Shown here: one piece after another, positions 1 through 5,156 of the stretch
Numbering within the stretch: position 1 is the stretch's first letter
Layout: each line of letters starts with the position of its first letter
Origin: Candidatus Cloacimonadota bacterium
GTDB lineage: Bacteria; Cloacimonadota; Cloacimonadia; Cloacimonadales; WRIO01
DNA length: 6,881 nucleotides
Assembly (NCBI GenBank): GCA_023230175.1
Contig: JALNXV010000198.1
Coordinates: 1-6,881, forward strand
Reading direction: 5' to 3'
Made by a program: the position numbers and the translations under genes
The notes under the pieces: generated by a model
Database searches by the model: none
Told to the model about the DNA's origin: nothing
What the model saw: only the letters and a program-made list of their open reading frames with translations

Positions 1-39
1 CACAACAAATAACACGTACAAATAAGATGCTTGCACAAC
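1..39. repeat. Decayed copy of the REP-like intergenic repeat
   Basis: Bases 1-17 match 2668-2684, the spacer between the two repeat copies after the receptor gene, at 16 of 17 positions. Bases 17-35 are a degenerate version of the 20-bp hairpin core found there, with the right half (GATGCTTGCA) well kept and the left half mutated. The CACAAC that follows the core also recurs. The element is in the same orientation as the downstream pair and may continue beyond the window start. I see no coding potential here. Confidence 0.6.
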
Positions 40-94
40 GATAGTTTTTCAGATAACCTATAAAAGCTTATTGAACAAAATAATTCTCCAAAAA

Positions 95-120
95 CATAAA
101 ATTTACCGGTGACCTTTATG
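95..120. promoter_or_regulatory. 26-bp imperfect dyad, candidate operator
   Basis: The outer arms CATAAA (95-100) and TTTATG (115-120) are perfect inverted repeats. Their dyad centre, 107.5, is also the centre of the perfect palindrome ACCGGT (105-110). In total 10 of 13 symmetric pairs match. The element lies 30 bp upstream of the -35 box of the receptor promoter. No T-run follows and there is no unpaired loop, so a terminator is unlikely. The regulator is unknown. The call rests on symmetry and position only. Confidence 0.4.
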
Positions 121-150
121 ATAAAAAAAAACATCATTTAAAAAAAATAA

Positions 151-179
151 TTGACAATTATACAAAACAATATTATGCT
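151..179 (+). promoter_or_regulatory. Sigma70-type promoter of the chemoreceptor gene
   Basis: A perfect -35 box TTGACA (151-156) is followed by exactly 17 bp and then TATGCT (174-179), which matches the TATAAT consensus at 4 of 6 positions. Transcription would begin near 186, leaving a leader of about 22 nt that contains the Shine-Dalgarno. The TTG of the -35 box is also the first codon of an in-frame N-terminal extension of the receptor frame. That extension is therefore probably not translated. Confidence 0.65.
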
Positions 180-195
180 TACTAAGTATATTTAT

Positions 196-202
196 AAGGA
201 GG
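196..202 (+). promoter_or_regulatory. Strong Shine-Dalgarno that fixes the receptor start
   Basis: AAGGAGG is a full anti-16S match, with 5 nt between it and the ATG at 208. It decides between that ATG and the upstream in-frame TTG at 151, which has no comparable site. Confidence 0.85.
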
Positions 203-207
203 ATTTA

Positions 208-2517
208 ATGAAATCAGGATTATCTACAAAATTATTAGTTCCGATATTAATTTTAATATTTCTTTCAGTCACAACTACCACAGTTTTTGCATATTATCAA
301 CAATACAGGATTATTAATCGCTTAATGAAATCAGTCGGTGAAACAGCACTTGAAGAGATTTCCACTCAAATTAATAATTCTGAAAATATGATTGAAATAC
401 TAACTCAATCTCTTAAAAATAATTATCTTAGAATAACAAGAACTCTTGCTAAAGTTATCGAAGCAGATCCAAGCTTAATAGAAACAAACAAAATGATTGA
501 TTTAGCAAATTTTATGAAAGTTGATGAAATTCACATTACTGACGAAAAAGGTGTATTAAGTTGGGGAAATATACCGGGATTTTATGGCTTTGATTTTAAT
601 GAAACTGACCAAACAAGACCTTTCATTCCAATGCTTAAAGATAAAACTTTTGAATTAGCTCAAGATCCGACTGAAAGAGGTATAGATAAAACATTATTCC
701 AATATATTTCAGTTCCTAGAATCGATAAAACCGGTATAATTCAAATCGGTACACGACCTATGGAGTTAGAACAATTAGTTAAATCTTCAGAAATAAACAC
801 TGTAATTAAAGATATTAAAGTCGGTCAAAATGGATTTGGTTTTATAACTGATCTAAAAGGAACTATAATAGCACATATTAATGATGAACTTCTTGGTGAA
901 AACATTTCAATATTTGGGATACCACAAAGCTCATTAAATTCAGAAATTGGTAACTTTAACATAACTATTGACAATGAATCATATAATACATTTTATAAAA
1001 AAACAGCTGATAAAATAATCTTTGCAAACGTTCTTGCGGAAGAATATACAGGCTCATTAAAAAGTTTACTGTTTACTATGAGTATCTTTGTATTAATTAT
1101 ATTAACTATTGCAATTTTATTGGTTTACGGTTTAACCAAAAAGGTTATATTAAAGCCTGTACATTTAGTTTGTAGCAGACTTGAAGAAATTGCTTTTGGA
1201 GAAGGAGACTTAACTCAGCAAGTTGACATAAATACTAATGATGAATTTCAAGAGCTTGCCTGCAATTTTAACGAATTTGTTAATAAATTAAGAAAAATAA
1301 TCATTGAAGTCTTTAAAGGTTCTGAAGAATTAGATAATAATGTTAAATCATCTAATGTCTATATTCAAGAATTAGCCCAAATTTCTGCAGTATTAAATAA
1401 TGAAACACAAGTAGCCTCAGCAGGAGCAGAAGAAATTTCTGCCAATACTAACACAATCGCCGAATCAGTTGAACACTCCAGTAAAAATATCGAAAATATT
1501 AAAAACACATCCAACGATATGGCAAATCTTATGAATAAAGTTGTTTCAGAAACTAACAATGTATCTAAAAACGTACAAGAAGTCGGTCAATTTGTCAAGC
1601 AATTAGAAACCAATAGTGTAGTAACTCAAGACAATATAAATAATGTGGTTAATATGATTAATCAAGCTGCTATTGCCATCGAAGAAATTTCATCCTCAAT
1701 ACAAGAAATTGCCGCAAAAACAAAACAAGCTAACTCAATCTCTGAACACGCCAACAAACAAGCTATGGAAACTTCCGATATCATCAACGAATTAAATATT
1801 TCAGCAACTGAAATAGGGAAAATTATCAAAGTCATCAACGCTATTGCAGACCAAACTAATATGTTAGCTTTAAATGCTACTATTGAAGCAGCAAGTGCCG
1901 GTGAAGCAGGAAAAGGTTTTGCTGTCGTAGCTAACGAAGTTAAAGAACTTGCTAAACAAACTGCTGAAGCTACAGAAAAGATTTCTTCTCAAATCGACTC
2001 TGTTCAAAATGCCAGTGCTAAATCATCTACTGCAATTACAACTATTTCTAAAATCATTAAAGAACTTTTTGAAATCAATAATAATATTACTATTAGCGTA
2101 GAAGACCAATCAAAAACTATAAATGACATCAACACTTCTATCAGAGATATTGCAGATAACTCAAATCAAATTAAAAATATCGCCAAAGATAATACAGAAT
2201 TTTCAAAAAGAGCTACAAAAAATGCTAACCAAGCAAATGAAAGCGTTATTAAAATCAGTCAAGATATCACTGATTCAGCAAGTATCAGCAAAAACATAGC
2301 TTCAGAACTAACTGATATAAACAGTGGAGTAAAAGATATAACAAGAAACACTTCAGAAATAAGCATTGGCATTGCAGAAATCTCAGAAACTATTCTCAAT
2401 ATATCCAATTCATCAGACGATACTGCAAAAAAAGCAAAACAAAGTAGTATTTCATCTGAAAATATGATCAGTATTATCAAAGGCTTAAAGAATTCTCTTT
2501 CAAAATTTAAGGTCTAA
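208..2517 (+). CDS. Methyl-accepting chemotaxis protein (Cache-type sensor, HAMP, MCP signal domain)
   Basis: This is a transmembrane chemoreceptor that controls CheA kinase through CheW. From the ATG at 208 it is 769 aa. TM1 is at about residues 8-30 and the periplasmic sensor at 31-283. Its two modules, around DEIHITDEKG (106-115) and GFGFITDLKG (209-218), look like a double Cache fold. TM2 is at about 285-309 and HAMP at 310-365. The rest is a helical signalling hairpin. The tip, at about 546-585, contains QTNMLALNATIEAASAGE, the CheA/CheW contact and trimer region. Position 563 is Ser where E. coli Tsr has Arg388, a change I recall as common in other bacterial MCPs. About 200 residues lie on each side of the tip, longer than in E. 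coli receptors. There is no C-terminal NWETF-type CheR/CheB tether. The ligand is unknown; Cache sensors often bind amino acids or organic acids. The start is chosen for AAGGAGG and because TTG 151 is the -35 box. No che genes are adjacent. Confidence 0.95.
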   Translation: MKSGLSTKLLVPILILIFLSVTTTTVFAYYQQYRIINRLMKSVGETALEEISTQINNSENMIEILTQSLKNNYLRITRTLAKVIEADPSLIETNKMIDLANFMKVDEIHITDEKGVLSWGNIPGFYGFDFNETDQTRPFIPMLKDKTFELAQDPTERGIDKTLFQYISVPRIDKTGIIQIGTRPMELEQLVKSSEINTVIKDIKVGQNGFGFITDLKGTIIAHINDELLGENISIFGIPQSSLNSEIGNFNITIDNESYNTFYKKTADKIIFANVLAEEYTGSLKSLLFTMSIFVLIILTIAILLVYGLTKKVILKPVHLVCSRLEEIAFGEGDLTQQVDINTNDEFQELACNFNEFVNKLRKIIIEVFKGSEELDNNVKSSNVYIQELAQISAVLNNETQVASAGAEEISANTNTIAESVEHSSKNIENIKNTSNDMANLMNKVVSETNNVSKNVQEVGQFVKQLETNSVVTQDNINNVVNMINQAAIAIEEISSSIQEIAAKTKQANSISEHANKQAMETSDIINELNISATEIGKIIKVINAIADQTNMLALNATIEAASAGEAGKGFAVVANEVKELAKQTAEATEKISSQIDSVQNASAKSSTAITTISKIIKELFEINNNITISVEDQSKTINDINTSIRDIADNSNQIKNIAKDNTEFSKRATKNANQANESVIKISQDITDSASISKNIASELTDINSGVKDITRNTSEISIGIAEISETILNISNSSDDTAKKAKQSSISSENMISIIKGLKNSLSKFKV

Positions 2518-2553
2518 TCTTTCACACTGTATGTATTAAGATATATTACCTGA

Positions 2554-2588
2554 TGCTTTTTTAGCCTATGCCAAAATGTAAAAAAGCA
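2554..2588. terminator. AT-rich inverted repeat just after the chemoreceptor gene
   Basis: The arms TGCTTTTTTA (2554-2563) and TAAAAAAGCA (2579-2588) are perfect 10-bp inverted repeats around 15 nt. The stem is mostly A-T, so it would be weak alone. It could instead supply the T-rich and A-rich flanks of a termination region that works with the next hairpin. The two share base 2588. Confidence 0.35.
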
Positions 2589-2613
2589 CTACAAGCTTCC
2601 AGCTTGTAGTTTT
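2588..2613 (+). terminator. Rho-independent terminator of the chemoreceptor gene
   Basis: ACTACAAGCT (2588-2597), loop TCC, then AGCTTGTAGT (2601-2610) form a perfect 10-bp stem. T2610-2613 follow in TTTTAT, and an A-tract lies upstream at 2580-2585. It sits about 70 nt after the stop codon at 2517. The T-run is short, so efficiency is uncertain. The hairpin could also be a dispersed palindromic element reused as a terminator. Confidence 0.6.
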
Positions 2614-2648
2614 ATAAAATATTGAATACCTATCAATTAAGGTTTGGA

Positions 2649-2703
2649 GTGCAAGCAGGGATGCTCGCACAACAAAAAACACGTGCAAGCAGGGATGCTC
2701 GCA
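2649..2703. repeat. Two tandem copies of a REP-like hairpin repeat
   Basis: The 21 bases at 2649-2669 recur exactly at 2683-2703, a period of 34 bp. The core TGCAAGCAGGGATGCTCGCA is itself a hairpin: the 8-base arms TGCAAGCA and TGCTCGCA pair at 7 of 8 positions around a GGGA loop. The one mismatch becomes a G-U pair in RNA from the - strand. The first copy is preceded by GGAG, a tetranucleotide known beside REP elements that RAYT transposases mobilise; the second is not. A decayed relative lies at 1-39. No transposase gene is in the window. Confidence 0.7.
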
Positions 2704-2746
2704 TTACAGTATTATACAATAGTCTCTCTATGCCTTAAAAAAAAGA

Positions 2747-2775
2747 TTTACAAAATAAAGCATTAAAAATATCTT
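2747..2775 (+). promoter_or_regulatory. Candidate promoter of sdaA and the phosphatase gene
   Basis: TTTACA (2747-2752) matches the -35 consensus at 5 of 6 positions. A 17-bp spacer is followed by TATCTT (2770-2775), 4 of 6 to TATAAT. Transcription would start near 2782, about 28 nt before the ATG at 2810. The region is very AT-rich, so chance matches are likely. The 17-bp spacing and the location after a terminator support the call. A GAGG ribosome-binding site is at 2802-2805. Confidence 0.4.
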
Positions 2776-2809
2776 GTATTAATGTACGTATTTATTAACC
2801 TGAGGTATT

Positions 2810-4021
2810 ATGGAAACTATTAAAGAACTTTTTAAAATCGGTCATGGTCCTTCAAGCAGTCACACAATGGGTCCTCAGAGAGCTGCTTCAATTTTTAAAG
2901 AAAAAAACCCAAACGCATATAAAGTCATAATAACTCTTTATGGTAGTTTAGCAGCAACAGGCAAAGGACATTTAACAGACAAAATATTGATTGAAACATT
3001 TTACCCCATCCAATGTGAGCTAATCTGGAAGCCTGTATCATTTTTAACTTTACACCCAAACGGTCTCGATTTTGAGGCTTATGATATTGACAATAATTTA
3101 ATAGATAAATGGCGTGTATATAGTGTCGGTGGAGGTTCTATCAAAGATGATGAAAACTTCTTAACACCACCGGACTCTCCATATTCAATGTCAACTATGA
3201 ACGAGTTACTTCGGTGGTGTGATGAAGAAGGCAGAACTTTTTGGGAATATGTTGAGCTTTCTGAAGGTAAGGATATCTGGGATTTCCTCAAACAAATATG
3301 GACAATAATGAAAGAAGCTATCGCTGAAGGACTTGAACAAGAAGGAGTTTTACCCGGCACTCTAAAAGTTGCTCGGAAAGCATCTACTTACTACGTCAAA
3401 GCTAATAATGTAGGATTAGTATTTGGTCAAATAGGTTTAGCATTTGCTTATGCCTTAGCTGTGTCAGAACAAAATGCCTCCGGTGGTAAAGTTGTTACAG
3501 CTCCTACTTGCGGTTCTTGTGGTGTCTTACCTGCTGTGCTTATGTTTTTACAAAAACAATATAATTTTTCAGATAAAAGAATCCTAAATGCCTTAGCTAC
3601 TGCCGGATTAATAGGAAACCTAATAAAAACTAATGCCTCAATTTCCGGTGCAGAAGTAGGTTGTCAAGGCGAAATAGGAACTGCTTGTGCCATGGCGGCC
3701 GGTGCAGCAATTCAACTTCTTGGAGGCTCTCCCGCCCAAATAGAATATGCTGCTGAAATGGGATTAGAACACCACTTAGGATTAACCTGTGACCCCATAG
3801 GAGGCTATGTTCAAATCCCTTGTATAGAAAGAAATGCTGTTGCGGCAGCAAGAGCTTTAGAATGTGCGTCATATTCAATGTTTTCTGACGGAAAACACCG
3901 AATCCCCTTTGATACTGTAGTAGAAACTATGAATATCACAGGTAGAGACTTACAAGCATCTTATAGAGAAACCTCTACCGGTGGCTTGGCTAAAGAATGG
4001 TCAAAGATTTTACGCTTTTAA
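2810..4021 (+). CDS. sdaA: L-serine ammonia-lyase (dehydratase), iron-sulfur-dependent, single chain
   Basis: This cytoplasmic enzyme deaminates L-serine to pyruvate and ammonia using a [4Fe-4S] cluster instead of PLP, and feeds serine into fermentation. It has 403 aa. The beta domain (about 1-150) begins with KIGHGPSSSHTMGP (9-22), then ATGKGH (49-54) and SVGGGS (105-110). The alpha domain (about 165-403) has APTCGSCGVLP (231-241), AEVGCQGE (281-288), LTCDP (325-329) and VQIPCIERN (334-342). Cys285, Cys327 and Cys338 have spacings of 42 and 11, the same as cluster ligands Cys343, Cys385 and Cys396 of the Legionella enzyme. The chain is about 50 residues shorter than E. coli SdaA, mainly in the beta domain, and resembles the Bacteroidetes-type form. 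The tail (GGLAKEWSKILRF) lacks the terminal Cys that caps the cluster in Legionella. A GAGG site precedes the ATG. The next gene starts 30 nt downstream with no terminator between, so they are probably cotranscribed. Confidence 0.95.
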   Translation: METIKELFKIGHGPSSSHTMGPQRAASIFKEKNPNAYKVIITLYGSLAATGKGHLTDKILIETFYPIQCELIWKPVSFLTLHPNGLDFEAYDIDNNLIDKWRVYSVGGGSIKDDENFLTPPDSPYSMSTMNELLRWCDEEGRTFWEYVELSEGKDIWDFLKQIWTIMKEAIAEGLEQEGVLPGTLKVARKASTYYVKANNVGLVFGQIGLAFAYALAVSEQNASGGKVVTAPTCGSCGVLPAVLMFLQKQYNFSDKRILNALATAGLIGNLIKTNASISGAEVGCQGEIGTACAMAAGAAIQLLGGSPAQIEYAAEMGLEHHLGLTCDPIGGYVQIPCIERNAVAAARALECASYSMFSDGKHRIPFDTVVETMNITGRDLQASYRETSTGGLAKEWSKILRF

Positions 4022-4051
4022 ATATTATTTTCTTTTTCAACGAAGTAACTT

Positions 4052-5110
4052 ATGAAAAAATATCTATTTATTGCTTACTTAATAATTATGACTTCTCTTA
4101 CCTTAAATTGTGAATCTATTGCACCCCTTATTTTCTTTAATAATCAAGATTTTACTGTCGAATATATTGAAGCTGTTAATGACTCTATCTTTAATTTTCA
4201 GCAAAAAGTTTTATCAAATCAAGACAGTATAACACTTAACATACAAAATAATAATTTTGTTATTCCTTTAAATAATGAATTCATAACTCCGATTGACTCC
4301 ATAAATACTAATGAAGATATTATTATCTTATCTGATATTGAAGGTAATTTTAATGCTTTGTATAGCCTTTTATACAACAATAAGATAATTGATAAAACAG
4401 GTAACTGGATCTTCGAAAAAGGACATCTCATCCTCGCAGGTGATATGGTTGACAGAGGAGAATTTGTTGATGAAACACTACTACTACTTTACAAATTGGA
4501 TTATCAAGCATTTAATAATGGCGGCAGAGTTCATTATCTGCTCGGGAACCACGACATTATGCTTATAAAAGGAGATTTAAGATACACTCATAAAAAATAC
4601 CACAGCCTCGCTAATGCTAAAAATACAAGCGTTGACAATCTCTACAACAAGGATAGCCTTCTCGGTAAATGGATTAGAAGTAAACATTCAATCCTCAAAA
4701 TTAATGATTTCTTGGTAGTACACGCAGGTATTTCTAAAGAGTTAATTAATAACAACTACTCACTCAATGAAATAAATCAATTAGTTCTTCAATATAATAA
4801 TGATAATCCAATTAATGACAGAATTAATTTTCTCTTAAAAAGTTACGGTCCTTTTTGGTTTCGTGGTATGATGAGAGATTATAAAGACATTCCAAAGCTC
4901 ACACAAAACGATTTCACTAAAATCTTAACCTATTTTAATGCTAATAAAATTATTGTCGGACATACAGTTGTTGATAATATCTCATACTCATACCAACAAA
5001 AGTTAATCGGAGTTGACGTCAATCACTACGAAAACAGTCAAGGTTTGCTCATCAAAAATAACAAGCTTTATATCATCTATCCCGATAAAGAAAAAACTGT
5101 TTTAAACTAA
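4052..5110 (+). CDS. Exported calcineurin-like metallophosphatase, Shelph-type
   Basis: This is a 352-aa member of the PPP-like metallophosphoesterases, which hydrolyse phosphoesters with two metals. Motifs in order: SDIEG (94-98), GDMVDRG (130-136), GNHD (165-168), VHAG (223-226) and VGH (302-304). Expected metal ligands are Asp95, Asp131, Asn166, His224 and His304. GNHDIMLIKGDLRY (165-178) closely resembles the region after GNHE in Shewanella-like phosphatases (Shelphs), which points to that group. The first motif is usually D-x-H-G; here His is replaced by Glu97. Residues 1-20 (a basic MKK start, a hydrophobic stretch, then Cys20) look like a Sec signal. The LTLNC box is a poor lipobox, so I cannot separate lipoprotein from periplasmic protein. 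The substrate is unknown: phosphoprotein, nucleotide or another phosphoester. The start ATG has a weak GAAG site (4042-4045) and lies 30 nt after sdaA, consistent with an operon. Confident for the family, moderate for the Shelph group. Confidence 0.88.
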   Translation: MKKYLFIAYLIIMTSLTLNCESIAPLIFFNNQDFTVEYIEAVNDSIFNFQQKVLSNQDSITLNIQNNNFVIPLNNEFITPIDSINTNEDIIILSDIEGNFNALYSLLYNNKIIDKTGNWIFEKGHLILAGDMVDRGEFVDETLLLLYKLDYQAFNNGGRVHYLLGNHDIMLIKGDLRYTHKKYHSLANAKNTSVDNLYNKDSLLGKWIRSKHSILKINDFLVVHAGISKELINNNYSLNEINQLVLQYNNDNPINDRINFLLKSYGPFWFRGMMRDYKDIPKLTQNDFTKILTYFNANKIIVGHTVVDNISYSYQQKLIGVDVNHYENSQGLLIKNNKLYIIYPDKEKTVLN

Positions 5111-5140
5111 AAAAGGCTGAACATCACTGTTCAGCCTTTT
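5111..5140. terminator. Bidirectional rho-independent terminator between convergent genes
   Basis: AAAAGGCTGAACA (5111-5123), loop TCAC, then TGTTCAGCCTTTT (5128-5140) form a perfect 13-bp stem with an A-run on one side and a T-run on the other. It starts directly after the phosphatase stop codon and ends 16 nt before the stop of the - strand gene, so it can serve both. Confidence 0.93.
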
Positions 5141-5156
5141 CATTTATTAGCGTTTC

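Noticed and set aside
95..120. Dyad as a terminator of an upstream gene
   Set aside because: No T-run follows the arm on the + strand, the symmetric core leaves no loop, and no gene end is visible upstream.
151..207. N-terminal extension of the receptor from TTG 151
   Set aside because: The TTG is part of a perfect -35 box, has no ribosome-binding site, and the ATG at 208 has a full AAGGAGG and begins directly before TM1.
1365..1559. Open frame on the - strand inside the receptor gene
   Set aside because: It is antisense to a well-defined signalling domain, with no ribosome-binding site or recognisable protein; a shadow frame. The same holds for the - strand frame at 2259-2480.
1852..1920. 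Ser in place of the Tsr Arg388 trimer-contact residue and Thr in place of Ala383 at the receptor tip
   Set aside because: As I recall, the NATIEAASAGEAGKGF variant is widespread in MCPs of other phyla, so it is not evidence of a defective or novel receptor.
2649..2703. Start of a CRISPR array
   Set aside because: There are only two units, the spacer is 13 bp, and that spacer is itself conserved at window position 1-17. No cas genes are present.
3079..3360. Open frames on the - strand inside sdaA (3079-3360 and 3630-3878)
   Set aside because: Both lie opposite conserved SdaA coding sequence and have low-complexity, non-protein-like composition.
4052..4111. Phosphatase as a confirmed lipoprotein
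   Set aside because: Cys20 follows a hydrophobic stretch, but the preceding LTLN is a poor lipobox with Asn at -1, so only export in general is claimed.
4219..4431. Open frame on the - strand inside the phosphatase gene
   Set aside because: It is antisense to the signal-to-first-motif region of a clear metallophosphoesterase, with no independent support.
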